DNA from: Pachyseris speciosa
Lineage: Eukaryota > Cnidaria > Anthozoa > Scleractinia > Pachyseridae
Length of the DNA: 64,000 bases
Reading direction: 5' to 3'
NCBI GenBank assembly: GCA_016490735.1
Contig: JAEMWC010000140.1
Coordinates: 218,501-282,500 of the forward strand
Below are positions 52,101 to 62,619 of the stretch, in pieces. Both the position numbers and the translations under genes were made by a program. Numbering within the stretch: position 1 is the stretch's first letter; every line of letters starts with the position of its first letter. Under the pieces are notes generated by a model. The model saw only the letters and a list, made by a program, of their open reading frames with translations, was not told the origin of the DNA and searched no databases.

Positions 52101-54257
52101 CCGTCCACAATACTCCGTTTTCGAAAACATACTCCTCCGTTTTCGATCGCATTAGTGTGGAGGGAAGGCGAAAACGGACAAAAAGTACGCGTTTTCATAC
52201 GAAACGCGCATTAGTGTGGACACCAATACGTTTTCGAAAACCTGGATGAAAAGGTATGCGATTTCAATAACTAACTAACTAACTAACTAAATAAATAAAT
52301 AAATAAATAAGTAAATAAACGCATTAGTGTGGACGGGACTGAGAATTTGGCCCCGTCCGCACTAATGCGTTTCCGAAAACATCCGTTTTCACCCGTCCAC
52401 ACTACTCCGTTTTCAAAAACCTTTACTCTCTCTTGAAAACCTCCGTTTTCGAAAACATATACCTCCATTTACGATCGTATTAGTGTGGACGGAAAGCGAA
52501 AACGGATAACAAAAGTATGCGTTTTCATGCGAAACGTACATCCCCGTCAACACTAATGCGTTTTTGTTTGAAAACGCATACCTTTTTATCAGTTTTCGCC
52601 GTCCGTCCACACCAATACAATTAAAATCGGAGGTTTTTGAAAATGTCTCTAGGGTGAAGGTTTTTTAAATCTAAGCAGTGTTGCCGGGCGAAGACGGAGG
52701 CTTTCGAAAACGCATTGTTGTCTACACTAATGGCCGTTTCGTATAAAAACGCATATTTTCCGTTTTCACCTTCGTCCAACGGTCGAAAACGCTCTCCAGA
52801 GTGAATGTTTTTTGAAAACGGAGTAGAGTGTACCGGCGAAAACGGAGGTTTTCGAAAATGCATTATTGTGAACTGGCCTCAGTGTGGACACTAAAGCCTT
52901 TTCGAAAACATCCGTTTTTGCCCGTCTACACTACTCCGTTTTCAAAAACCTTCACCCTATGAGAGCGTTTTCGAATTGAGAAATCTTAGCCCCTAAGATC
53001 TTCGGAAAGGTCGTAGGTGCTGTTTTTGGCAGTCAAAAACGTCAGCTAGCATTTTCGGAAAGAAAACAGTTATTTTCCATTGCTATTTGAATAAAAAGCC
53101 TAATAATAATAACTTATGCTTATTAACCTCGTCTGTTCGGTCATTACAGAGAATCTCAGAACTTAGCCTTGGTATTTCGCTCGCAAAAAAACAGTTGACT
53201 GGGTTGAAACCTGGCTTCATGAATTGAAATCTGACTCGACGCGCGGTAGCCCCTCGCGTGATTCCACGCGCGAGAGAACCTCACGAAAAGAAAAAAGACC
53301 TCAAATGTTCCCATTGTCTCCTTTTGTCCTGAATGACCTTTTTTTGTCCCTTTTGTCCCTAAAATGTCCTTTTCGTCCTGTGTTGTGTCCTTGTTGTCCT
53401 TCGAATAAGAGGTTAAAATTTGCTGAAACGGTTTTCTTTCTGCTGAGATCTTGAACTGTTAACATGGCTAAACGCGTTTGCTGTGATTGCCCAATTCCGA
53501 ATTGTGGAGCGAAATATCTCTTCTCTAATCATCTCACAGATGTACATGGATTAGATTATATCAATCGAAGGAAGTGGTACAAGAAGCGAAATTACAACCT
53601 AAGGTTAGAGTGATGATCTATCAGCAAAGATCTCGAGGAGCCTGGGATTAAGACGTTCAAGAAGTGAAACACCTCTATCAGTGCAAGAAGAGGAAAATGA
53701 TACAGTCGTCCATCAGTTATCAACACCAAGAGGAGTAAAGAAATCACCGAAATCCCTACCAAGGGGCGTTGGAAAAGCAGCCAGTAGCGTCAATGTGGTA
53801 GAAGTGGTGGAGGAAAACAACAGAATTGTGGTGATGGTGGTGGTGGTGGAGGAAAACGAGGAGGGGAGGGAAAACAAGAGAAATGAGGAGGAGCAGGAGG
53901 AGGAGGGAAAAGAATAGAAATGAGGAGAAGGAGGAAGAGGATTGAAAACTTTTACATAACTTAAAAATAACTTTACTAGAAAATAATTGCTTTTGACGTA
54001 GAGAGAAATTTGAATGATTGATTTGTTATTCATTCTGTATTTTAGTCTTTCTTTATTCGCCAAAATAGTATATTTTGTCCCCCAAAAACCTGTCATACAT
54101 TACTCATGTGTTTATATTGATCTGTCAAAACAACTTAAGCCGTCTATTGTCGTTGTTGAATGGTAGAAGGTTGTCTCTTGCTTCTTTACTATATAGTTGG
54201 TATGCAAATCTAGGGCACTGCATGTTTGCATAATTAGCTAGTGACTAATGAGCAGAA

Positions 54258-54338
<81 letters not shown>

Positions 54339-55544
54339 CAGAAGCATTCAAACCAACTTGCAAATCGTTAACGGTTAAGCAACCCATTTTAACAGATACG
54401 TTTTTCCTAGCAAACGAATTGCAAGAAAGATAGCGCTTTCACAAACTATGCGCTTTTATTTTGAAAACATAATAGAGTTTGAAATAAACCATCATCGCAT
54501 TAATAACATGACGACTACCGTCAAAGTTAAAAAGCAGTTTAATTTGCTATGCTAAGGAAGTCATCTACTGTCTCTGTTATGAAAAGGAATACATCCACTA
54601 TTAGTATGCGAAGGAATTCATTCGCTCTCTGTTATGTAAAGGAATACATCCACTGTTATTACGTCATCGACGTTAATGTATTCCTGCGCACGCTAATGAG
54701 AATCCTCCGCAAAAAAAAGGAAACCGTGGTCCCTACTATACTACTTGTATTTATTGCGACAGTGAATGAAATTTAAATTTGACGATAGCAAATGATGGCT
54801 ATTAGTGATAGCCAATACGCATTAGCGACAGCGACTGAAAGTTGGCGAAGACAGCGAATGATGGTGAAGTATTAAACCCAAAAAAGGAGACTTTATTTAT
54901 ACACGGTTATTTCGAGTGCGGGAATCGAACTCGGGACACATTGGTCGAAGGCGAGTGCTCTCACCACTGCCCCAACCCTGCTGTTTGTGATGACATTGAC
55001 GGACGTTTCGACAACCTGAGAGGAAGTCATCACCAATGTAAAGTGATTTGTGTAACTTCAGTAGATAATGTAAGTACTCAACAGAGAAACTCTTTCTCCA
55101 GCGCATTGTCGGCGGACGAGAATAAAACAACTGAAATTTCCCCGCTCTTACATCTGCAAGGGAAGCTTGTTGCAACGAATTCTCAGTAAAGCCAAAGGAT
55201 TTTGCCTCCAATATTTGATCTTCAATAAAGCTCCTAATTGGTTAGATCAGGAGAACACAGGCACAACGTTTTGAAATTTTCTCCTTTACTTTCACGAGTA
55301 TCTGATAGATGCCGCCGTTTTACCAAAACCAGTCGGTAAAATTGCAAGGACATCATGTCCACAGACTAGACCCTTAACGACCTCTTACTCCTGTTTCTGA
55401 GGAATATGTTTGCCGTTTTGAGAAAGATCATTCAAATTTTCCTTGAAAGAAAATTCGAAAAATTTCTGGTCATACTCAGCAATATTTCATCTTAAATTTG
55501 GTTTATCAACAGTTGATAATCTAAATAATAATAATAATAATAAC

Positions 55545-55581
<37 letters not shown>

Positions 55582-58045
55582 CATGGAGTTGAATGCAGGC
55601 GATTCCTTCGCCGCCCTTCCCCCACCCCGCTTCTTCCCTACTTTTTTGCTCACCCCAGTCACGCTTGTTCTCCCGCTCCCTTGCACGATCTCCTCACGCA
55701 GCGTCTGGCAAAGAATCGACTGCTTCGCAGGCTACGTTTGAGAACGAAAGCACCGTAAAAAACTGTGACGATGTGGACAAGGAAGATCGGGGAAAATCCG
55801 GAAAGATAAAAATTATTCCCGAAGCGTAATTTGTTACTTGCGTTGCTTGCAACTGTTGGGACTCAACATAATATAGCTCATTTACATTGTTGTAAGAATC
55901 TATTATAAATTGAGTCAAATGCCACAATACTGCTCGGTGAATCATTTCTCCAAAGATTTTGACGGAGGACTGGGTATTGTTATGAATGAATATTGTCACA
56001 TGACAGCTGGTCACGGCTCATTTGAATTCAATCTCTATTCGGCCGAATCATTTGCAGAATTTACCTAAGCATGTGTCAAAATTGCCCTAAATTACTGTGT
56101 TTGGGTCATTTGCTGGTGCCGGCGCCCATCACCAAAGGCTGAGTAGGCTTAAACCTTGCCAATTTCAAAGAACTGCTTGTTGGCACTGTGAATGCAACAG
56201 ACTTTGTTCAAACGCTCGCTTCAATCTGTTGAGAGTTTGTTGTTCATGGGCAAGGGGCCTAAAGCAAATGAGCCTTGTCTCGTTAGACTTCCAACTTCAC
56301 TCGTGAAAGTTTCATTGAAACTTGAAGGTTCCTGGACAACTCTTGCTTCAGGATTGAAGCGTGGTCAGAGACTTGCAAGAAAATAATAAATTGCTTGCTG
56401 GGAGCCTTCCCGCGTAAAGATATGTGGAATTTCCGGGGAAGCAACGGGGTTAGATTCTTGCTGTTTGGCTGCTTGGTTGCGGTTGCTGATAAAAAGGGAT
56501 CTGATATGATAGAGCTCTTGTTTGCCATTTTTTCCCAAACTTCCTCTGTAATTTGGAAGCAGAAGAGCTGTTTTGTAATGTTTATTCTCTGAATAAAGCA
56601 TTCAGCTGAAGAAAGATTTGTCCTCGTTTGCGAGGTAGGATTTGCATTTAATTCTTGTACGATTTTGGAGCTGATATGTTGTTTACATCCCATCTCTATG
56701 CTATTACTTTGCTGGAGAAGTGCACTGTCATGCCTGTTTCATTTTTCCCCTTTTCTTCAAGTGTAACAAACACTTTTGCACTGATATTGCTTAAAAAAAA
56801 GCAAAACCTAGCCACATCAATTTTTTCTTGACCCTGTGTAGATTTGAAAATTGAAACTGGCGTGGGATGTGTAACTAGCAAAAACTATCCACTTTCCATG
56901 CTTTTCCTTTGCAAGATTTTTAGGTCTCAAATTTGAGGTAGACAATCTGTCTATGCCATGAAACAGAAAAAAACGCCAATCTGCTTAATTGTTCTTTCAT
57001 CACATTCCAAAGACTGATGGTAGAAATAGGCAAAAAACACCCATATTTGGCAAAGTGAAACTTTGAAATTTTTTTCTCTCTACAATAACCAGAGTCAGTC
57101 CTTAAAGTGCACCTAGCCCCAAAATATTTTTCCCTAATATAAAATTGTTCACCTTTTCCTAAAACATGTATTTCCAGTTTTGGACCTTTTTTTAAGCTTC
57201 CAAACTTACGATAAACTTAGCATCGTCTGTTTCACGACCGAGTCAGAAGGGGCATGGGTCTATTCCCGGTTTGACGTCACAAACTGATTTGCATGCATGT
57301 TTACAAAGACTTACCGCGATGTAAATCAGTTTGTGACGTCAAATCGGGAATAGACCCATGCCTCTTATGACTCGGTCGTGAAACAGATGATGGTTAGAAT
57401 TCGAATCTTTTACAGTCTATAAAAAGTCAAGATTTGGTTTAGAAAAGCGCTAAAAGGCACAATGCGTTGGGAACAGGTGCAAAAATTATTTTAGCGAAAA
57501 CATATTTTGGGGTTAGGTGCACTTTAAGTATAGGTCTACAGCATAGATCAATTAAACATAATTTGTAAAAAAAAATGTTTGTTTACTTACCGACCAAGAG
57601 TTTTTGTTCATTTATTTTTACCGAGGAAGTACTATTAAAGACATCTGACAAAAGCTTGTTCTGTTGCCATGGCAACGAGAAACTCATAAATAATTGTTTT
57701 TGTCATCATTCATGTCAAAGAGTTGCATGATGGTGGTTTCTACTGAGTACGTTTGATTTTGGAGAAAAAGGGGGTCTTGAGTGGAAGACCCCCTTACCTG
57801 ACCTTGCATTTATGGCAGAGAATGTTTATAAACTAATGGTCATCTTACCAGCAGGGCATGGTGAACACTCAATATTGCTGGCAGAACGATCCACAAAAGT
57901 CCCCAATGGACATGGCAGTAGCTTGTATTTCCCATAATATTGACGGGCAAAACCAGATTGACGAAAAGACTCGAGCATGCTGTCTCGTACCCGCCGATGT
58001 GCATTTGAGATATCGATAGATTCAGAGTCATCTTGCCCTATACCT
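40116..58045 (-). CDS. GCC2/GCC3 cysteine-rich, multi-pass membrane protein (four exons visible, 5' end not found)
   Basis: Minus-strand exons are 57849-58045, 49315-49440, 44193-45854 and 40116-40489; every junction has GT/AG borders and matching phase 1. The first two exons and the start of the third encode GCC2/GCC3 (ephrin-receptor-like) repeats (CPLGTFVDRSASNIECSPCP; CPDGTFVHYDKAPGKSASDC). An EGF-like GYEGPLCQVC segment follows, then about nine hydrophobic helices, the last completed by the 40116-40489 exon. The tail is polar and ends at TAA 40116-40118. An ORF reading past 44193 to 44146 would end in a short non-homologous tail; the donor CGGTGAGT at 44193 joined to the last exon gives a continuous membrane helix, so splicing is favoured. 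It suggests a surface receptor or adhesion protein; signalling role unknown. Upstream exons must lie beyond 58045. Confidence 0.75.
40490..41826. other. Intron sequence, nothing recognised
   Basis: Lies within the last intron of the membrane-protein gene. No ORF with family resemblance and no clear repeat seen. Confidence 0.4.
41827..43219. mobile_element. 1.4-kb element with ~125-bp inverted ends built of CTAAATGTAATA units
   Basis: CAACCCTAAATGTAA at the left (41827 onward) is mirrored by TTACATTTAGGGTTG at the right (to 43219). Several CTAAATG, CCGCAAAT and ACCAACC segments align in the same order along both arms (41827-41950; 43092-43219). The centre has no gene and holds the telomere-like block. 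It sits in an intron. Confidence 0.6.
42110..42236 (+). repeat. Degenerate telomere-like GGGTTA/GGATTGGGGTT repeats
   Basis: About twenty units of GGGTTA, GGATTA and GGGATTGGGGTTG variants. The metazoan telomere unit TTAGGG appears intact only a few times. Open frames here (Gly-Leu or Pro-Asn repeats) are artefacts. Confidence 0.8.
43563..44001. mobile_element. TTAA-bounded palindromic MITE, copy 1
   Basis: TTAAAGTGCACCTAACACC at the left and GGGGTTAGTTGCACTTTAA at the right. The arms pair along most of the length, including a ~45-bp nearly perfect inner stem (GTCCCACGACCGAGCTAGTA). TTAA at both ends suggests a TTAA target-site transposon family (piggyBac or Kolobok). A second copy is at 57102-57527. 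Confidence 0.85.
45968..46125. repeat. Near-perfect ~70-bp-arm hairpin
   Basis: GTTGTGGTATTAAATTTACT (45968 onward) pairs with the sequence ending at 46125, around a ~17-nt loop near 46038-46054. It lies 114 bp upstream of the large membrane exon on that gene's strand. Confidence 0.85.
46291..46968. mobile_element. 678-bp element with 23-bp perfect TIRs
   Basis: CTCAAGCAGTTTAAGGCCTG plus GGT (46291-46313) has an exact reverse complement at 46946-46968. The inside is AT-rich with CACGTGAC/GATCACGTGA words and no convincing ORF. Confidence 0.78.
46969..48753. other. Intron sequence, nothing recognised
   Basis: AT-rich sequence with scattered short frames lacking any known domain or matching splice phase. 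Confidence 0.4.
48754..49145 (+). repeat. Diverged ~198-bp tandem duplication
   Basis: CTAAACTATCAGG occurs at 48754 and 48952, and downstream words (TGCC/TTGGCAATTTTT..., ACAAACATACGCA.CGTAC) recur at the same spacing. A related fragment (ATTCCTGTTGACTACTCTAAAC) is at about 35500. Confidence 0.65.
49782..49935 (+). repeat. Dispersed repeat, inverted partner at 55575-55745
   Basis: The segment with GCGAAGCAGTCGATTCC and CGGGAGAACGAGCGTGACTG matches the reverse complement of 55575-55745 with several differences. No coding content. Confidence 0.65.
50191..50270 (-). repeat. tRNA-derived SINE head, copy 1
   Basis: The reverse strand shows tRNA-like A-box and B-box sequence (GGTTCAAATCC-type) with the same CCGTCTAGATCGCGGAGGGT as copies 2 and 3. 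The flanks share CATCACGC/ATGCATGTNACAT segments with the others. It is not a functional tRNA gene. Confidence 0.7.
51559..51634 (+). repeat. tRNA-derived SINE head, copy 2
   Basis: TAGCTCAGTGGTTAGAGC gives a perfect D-arm. An anticodon stem TCCGT/GCGGA encloses the loop CTAGATC (anticodon AGA by position). GTGGGTTCAAATCCCA gives the T-arm with the B-box. The acceptor stem pairs in only five of seven positions. Similar flanks in three copies mark it as a SINE. Confidence 0.75.
51856..51931 (+). repeat. tRNA-derived SINE head, copy 3
   Basis: Same D-arm, anticodon-stem and T-arm as copy 2, about 300 bp downstream in the same orientation, with one change in the B-box (GGGCTCAAATCCC). Confidence 0.72.
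52057..52985. mobile_element. Cluster of nested MITEs with GGCCCCGTCTACACTAATGC ends
   Basis: The first unit (52057-52338) has this start and the end AAACGCATTAGTGTGGACGG, with GTTTTCGAAAAC sub-repeats inside and an AAAT microsatellite near 52266-52315. At least one further unit starts at 52349, and partial units run to about 52985 in both orientations. Confidence 0.75.
53464..53613 (+). pseudogene. Short C2H2-like zinc-finger gene fragment, frameshifted
   Basis: A 49-codon frame starting MAKRVCCDCPIPNCGAKYL with SNHLTDVHGLDY, giving a C-x4-C-x8-H-x4-H finger. The stop at 53611-53613 is reached only after a frame change around 53570-53585; the next frame continues plausibly to 53650. I know this kind of short finger from cnidarian multi-copy ORFs; function unknown. 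Confidence 0.45.
54261..54335 (+). repeat. (GA)n microsatellite
   Basis: About 37 uninterrupted GA units. Confidence 0.97.
54913..54981 (-). repeat. tRNA-derived SINE-like sequence of a second type
   Basis: On the minus strand GGGGCAGTGGTGAGAGCAC (A-box-like) and CGAGTTCGATTCCCGC (B-box) are spaced as in a tRNA. The arms pair poorly, so it is not a functional tRNA. Confidence 0.55.
55523..55580 (+). repeat. (AAT)n microsatellite
   Basis: About 18 AAT units with one interruption. Confidence 0.95.
55575..55745 (-). repeat. Dispersed repeat, inverted partner of 49782-49935
   Basis: Shares the CGGGAGAACAAGCGTGACTG core in reverse orientation. Confidence 0.65.
55746..57101. other. Intron sequence, nothing recognised
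   Basis: No family-level ORF. Small frames around 56283-56693 have no known domain. Confidence 0.4.
57102..57527. mobile_element. TTAA-bounded palindromic MITE, copy 2
   Basis: TTAAAGTGCACCTAGCCCC at the left and TTGGGGTTAGGTGCACTTTAA minus its last bases at the right, with the same inner stem (AGGGGCATGGGTCTATTCC). It is a diverged sibling of 43563-44001, 13.5 kb away, in another intron of the same gene. Confidence 0.85.
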
Positions 58046-58097
58046 CTAAAATACAAAATGGATGAGACAGCTGGTTTAGAAGTGCTGTACAAGAACT

Positions 58098-58130
58098 GCA
58101 ACTAACTAACTAACTAACTAACTAACTAAT
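58098..58130. repeat. (AACT)n microsatellite
   Basis: About eight AACT units just upstream of an exon of the membrane-protein gene. Confidence 0.85.
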
Positions 58131-58364
58131 TGAATAACGAACTTACTAACTACTTATTTAATTAAATAAAATCTACATTTAAGATTTTACCTAAACTTCA
58201 GGAAAACATGCCAAAATGTTATGCAAACTGCAAGAAAAAAATCAAATGATACAAATACTGGATATTTAGTGTAATAGAGTTGATTTTTGCTCATTAAAGG
58301 CTGAAATATCCCGGTTTGTAAATACAAGTCGCTCAGATTGTGATGCATGGACTGCTACTAAACT

Positions 58365-58497
58365 CTGCGAAATTCAAGACTGCTGCTGCTCCTCAATTGT
58401 GGAACTCATTGCCCTATGCAATCAGGAGTAACCCCTCAGTAGCATCTTTTAAAAAGACAATCAAGACATTTTTATGCCAGAAAGCTTTTTTGTAATT
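58365..58497 (+). pseudogene. 3' end of a LINE reverse-transcriptase ORF
   Basis: Codes for AAPQLWNSLPYAIRSNPSV followed by FKKTIKTFLCQKAF and a stop, the conserved end of CR1/L2-like ORFs (compare LWNALPRYIRES and LKTRLFKKAF in the LINE at 29433). Only the last ~45 residues remain. Confidence 0.75.
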
Positions 58498-58499
58498 TT

Positions 58500-59776
58500 A
58501 TGTGCTCTTTGATCTCGTTTTTAGAAGGTTTTATGCAGTTTTTTATGAATTAAGTAGTCTAGGTAATTGTTATTGTTCGCAAAACTTGGTTGCCATGGCT
58601 ACATCATGGCTACAAACCTACCCGGTTTTGTAGCGTTCACTCACGTATCATAATATCATATACGTTCAAGGTCCACGAGGGCTGCCGCCTTGAGGGCGAT
58701 GAGAGTACACAGAATAGGGTAAAATCTTTGCCAACCCCGCTATAATTTAGTATGTGTATTATTACACTAAGTGAAGTAGTGTAGTTTAGTTTAACAATGA
58801 AAACGAGGACGTATTAACACGCAAAGCAGTGTGAAATGGGATCTTTACAACTTAGTCCTGTGTAAACTACACATCAAATTGGTGTACTGAACTTAGAGAA
58901 AGGGTTAATATTATAGCAGGTGATAGTGTAGTCACCTTGCCAACACCGCTAGCCTTTTTTTTTTTTCATTTTTTTTTAGTGTATAATTTTACACAAATTC
59001 AAAAAGGTTAAAATTAGACTTGCATTTGTTTCTCCAATAATTTAATGTGATTTTGACCATTTCATTCTATTTTAATTGTAAAGTAGCAACTTGTCACACT
59101 TCCATCACCTGGCTTTGATACACTATACGGTGAACATACACCCACCAACTCTAGTAACAACACAATAATTCACAGGAAAAAAATGTCCTTTATTACAACA
59201 CGAGATTCCACTAGAATCACTAGCAAGCATAGTAAGCAATCATAGTAACTATATGTTTCAATTGAAGTTAAACTACTTTTGCCTCCGGAGACGTTGCTCG
59301 CGATATCTTCCCCTGCTGTAAATGTTTCACCGTAGATGAAAAATTACACCACACTACGAGCAAATAGTGGCTATTTTTCTTAAATCCTTCATTTTCTCTC
59401 TTTTTTGCAGTCAAAAACTGCATGTAGAATGAAGTTCAAAAGAGCTTGCGTTACTGATAACGTGAGCGGTATTGCTTTTTCATCAATTAATAATTTCTAT
59501 TGCAATTAAAGCAAATACGAAGAAACTAGCTACCCTCCATCTTGGCCATTACTCTTATTCCCTGTACGCATACTTATCTCAGAAACACAGTAAGTCAGAG
59601 GCATATTAGGCAAGATAAATTGTGTTAGGGCCATATTAAAACAAAACATGCACAACTAGATTTTATGTACTTTTTATTTCAGTTCTTTACTTGCTACTTC
59701 TGGTATTGTAATTATGATCCATTCAGCAGCAAACCTTTTAGTACTGGCATTTGTAACGGTAATAAGACTAAGTGGA
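58500..59776. other. Non-coding stretch, nothing recognised
   Basis: AT-rich; no supported gene or repeat. Confidence 0.4.
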
Positions 59777-59876
59777 GTACAATTCAGGGAGTAATCAGGC
59801 GAGTGATTTCAAGTTGACCGAGCGCGTAGCGCGAGTCTTATTTGAAATTACGAGCACGACTGCCCCTGAATTGTAC
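59777..59876. repeat. Diverged second copy of the GTACAATTCAGGG hairpin
   Basis: GTACAATTCAGGGAGTAATC at the left and CTGCCCCTGAATTGTAC at the right, with a central GAGCGCGTAGCGCGAGTC-like loop; same layout as 23317-23418. Confidence 0.8.
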
Positions 59877-60164
59877 GACACAAAGTCAGATTACCTATTA
59901 ATTGTGCCAATAAAAAATGCGGCAAACTCAGAAATTTAAGATTTGTTTCTGTAGTCGTTTGATTCATTATAATTTCAATTTCAACAACTGAAGTCTAAGG
60001 TTGTCAAAATCTAAGGAAACATATCTGAATAAAAGTCGTTTTTCAATCTGGACCTGTCAGCCTAGTCTACTATTAAGAATTTCCCTAATTTTGATTGGCC
60101 GGCATGGACTAGGCAGTTAAAGTTTATTGGCTAATAGAATGAATTGCTTATCTTTATTGGCTGC

Positions 60165-60199
60165 TCAAATGTCCGATTACAAGTGTTTGTAATCGGACA
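60165..60199. repeat. Palindrome TGTCCGATTACA/TGTAATCGGACA
   Basis: A 12-bp perfect stem with a 6-nt loop; it resembles the TGTCCAATTACA palindrome at 23030-23103 and, like that one, lies within 400 bp of a GTACAATTCAGGG hairpin. Confidence 0.75.
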
Positions 60200-60239
60200 G
60201 CTCAAATCGGACATTTTGGACTTTAAACAGCCAATTAAG

Positions 60240-61845
60240 GTAATTCCTCTGAAATAAGACTGACAATAGATTTTTGTTCAAACTTTGTCCACTGAATATT
60301 TATCATATGAGAACTTCAATTGTAAAATAAAAAGGGAGGGTGCCCATGCTCATTAAGGAGCTGTGAGGCCAAAATGCGCCATTTTGGCATTATTTAATGC
60401 TTATTGTAAGAAAGCATTCCAAATTATTGCAAAAACTTTGTGAGCACAGACTCATGGAAACACGCCTTAAACTACATTCAATACATTGTGTCAGTTGATT
60501 GAAAATGTGAACCAAATTTCTTGCCATGGTTACCAAACTGCAAATAGAAAAGACCACAGTGTAACTGCTATTTTTCTTATTTATTCAATTTTCAACAATA
60601 GAAATCAGATCAGACTTTTCTCATGCAAAGCTTATGATAAGTTAATTAAAATGACTGGGAAATAAATATGGGGTGCCCATGCACGTTAGTGAGCTATAGC
60701 CATTTTTCAACTGACAGAGGACAATTTCAGGGCAAATCCGCCATGTTTTCAATGTGCGCGTGCACGAGCGCGCGCTAATTACGCCATAAATTATGCGCAG
60801 TAAAGGATGCGCCATGCAAATGTGAAGAATTATCTCAAGCCACAAATAAGGATTGTCAAGAGCCATTCATATTCGATCATTTTGTTATTGACACAATCAC
60901 TACTTGTAACTGGCCTTTACAGCGTGATTAAACATCGAGCCACGAACTGTTATTTTAAATATACACTCTTACAAAGGAATCATTAGTCGCGCATGCCACA
61001 TAGACGTTGCACACAGTTTAACTGGAAAGTCTTTAATTCAACAGAGTATTTAACAGTAAATCTTCCATGCTGGATCACCACGAAGTCCGTAAAACTACTT
61101 CTGCACATGCGCACTGCAGCACGTGATCAAAGCTAAACTCACATGACAGCGAAGTTATTCAACAATAGAGTCATTGTTTACTTGAAATTACTATTGAATG
61201 AGTTCTTGTTTATATTACAGAATTAACACGTTTCAGTTCTTTTCTATGCTACTGCAAAAAAGACCTAGCTGCTTGAATCATTTTTTTTGTTATGTCTAGA
61301 TGCTATTAGTTATACAGCATTATTTCATGATTGCCACAGAACAAATTAGCCACAGAGACACATGTGGAGCTTTCTCAACAAATTCCAGTGTTTGTTCATG
61401 TAAGTGATTGGCTTCTAAAATATGTGAATAGAAGTGATGAATATAGGCGAGTTTGAATAATTTGTTTGATACAGGTTTGATAAAAATCTATGAAGTTTAA
61501 TGGGACAAAATGTTAACAAGTAATATTGTTAATAGCTTATCTGACTTCTCTCTCTGCAAAGGTTTTTTTTTTACCCGTATAAGGTTTGCAAACAATTTAT
61601 TCTGTCTTTTCAGACCCTGCAAACATTATTTTATTTTTCATCCCCTCCTCCAGAAAAAATAGCGGTCCGTCCCTAAGGTTACAAAGACTACTTTGTTAAA
61701 AGAAAAAAGTTTAAAATCTGTTACCTTTAAATTTTTCTTTTTGTATATGTGTAAATATCCTATTTCGTTGTATCCACTTAAGATATTTTTAGTGTTCCCA
61801 ATTGGTTTGTTAAAAGCTAAATACCAGGACACTTAAATTAAGTCC
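60240..61845. other. Non-coding stretch, nothing recognised
   Basis: No supported gene or clear repeat; AT-rich. Confidence 0.4.
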
Positions 61846-61859
61846 TACCACCACCGCCG

Positions 61860-61941
<82 letters not shown>

Positions 61942-61961
61942 TACTACTACTACTACTACTT
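61846..61961. repeat. Compound (ACC/ACT/ACG)n microsatellite
   Basis: Blocks of ACC, ACT, ACG and again ACT units. Long Ser/Arg/Gly frames here are artefacts. Confidence 0.95.
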
Positions 61962-62044
61962 GGCAATCTTTTTTTTACGAATTCAGGAAGCAAGAAAGTT
62001 AACACTTCAACGTAGTTGGTATCCAGCAAAAGTGAATTATTCAA

Positions 62045-62560
62045 CTTCCAAAAGCCTGCTTGTCCTCTTACAAAGTAATATTTAGAAGTACAGCAAATGA
62101 TCGGAATGTGTGTTTGTAAGTATATAGCAGTTTCGAATCAGCTTGCATAAGCTTTGCAAACAAAAGATAATCAATCCTACTTTGAATTTTTTGGGAGGCA
62201 TTGCTCCGAGTAAATCCATGCGATTGAGGGTTCTTAAAACGCCATGAATCTAATGAATGGTTTGATTTGATTAGAGTTTGAAATGTAATGACAGACGCCT
62301 TGTTTTCATCAAACGGTTTGCCGCATTTCTTGTCTAAACTGTTAATACCGCAGTTGAAATCACCTCCTAGTACAATATTCTTGCTGAAGTATTGTCTAAG
62401 AAAAGAATTAGAGAGATCACTTAGAAAAGAAACCTGATGTTTCGGTTCATTGGGCGCTTAGATATTAACGATTAACGAAAACTATCTTTGAACCGTCCAT
62501 AATGGTTTCAGTAAAAGAAACATGTTCCATATTGATCAGTGATAATCTTTTCTGTACTTG
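62045..62560 (-). pseudogene. Decayed L1-like endonuclease domain
   Basis: On the minus strand pieces with stops in between read VSFTETIMDGSKIVFVN, then LGGDFNCGINSLDKKCGKPF (the GDFN catalytic motif), then FTRSNASQKIQSRIDYLLFA, the order of an L1-type APE endonuclease. No reverse transcriptase is seen nearby. Several in-frame stops make it non-functional. Confidence 0.7.
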
Positions 62561-62619
62561 CATCAATTCGCGATTTTATGTACTTAATAGCAGGGCTGAA
62601 GCTGGAAGCCGCCACTTGT

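Noticed and set aside
53681..53917. Glu/Val-rich frame of 78 codons
   Set aside because: Low-complexity GGA/GTG repeats; no homology that I recognise.
54248..54433. Arg-Glu repeat frame
   Set aside because: Translation of the GA microsatellite.
61838..62044. Ser/Arg/Gly repeat frame
   Set aside because: Translation of the ACT/ACG microsatellite.
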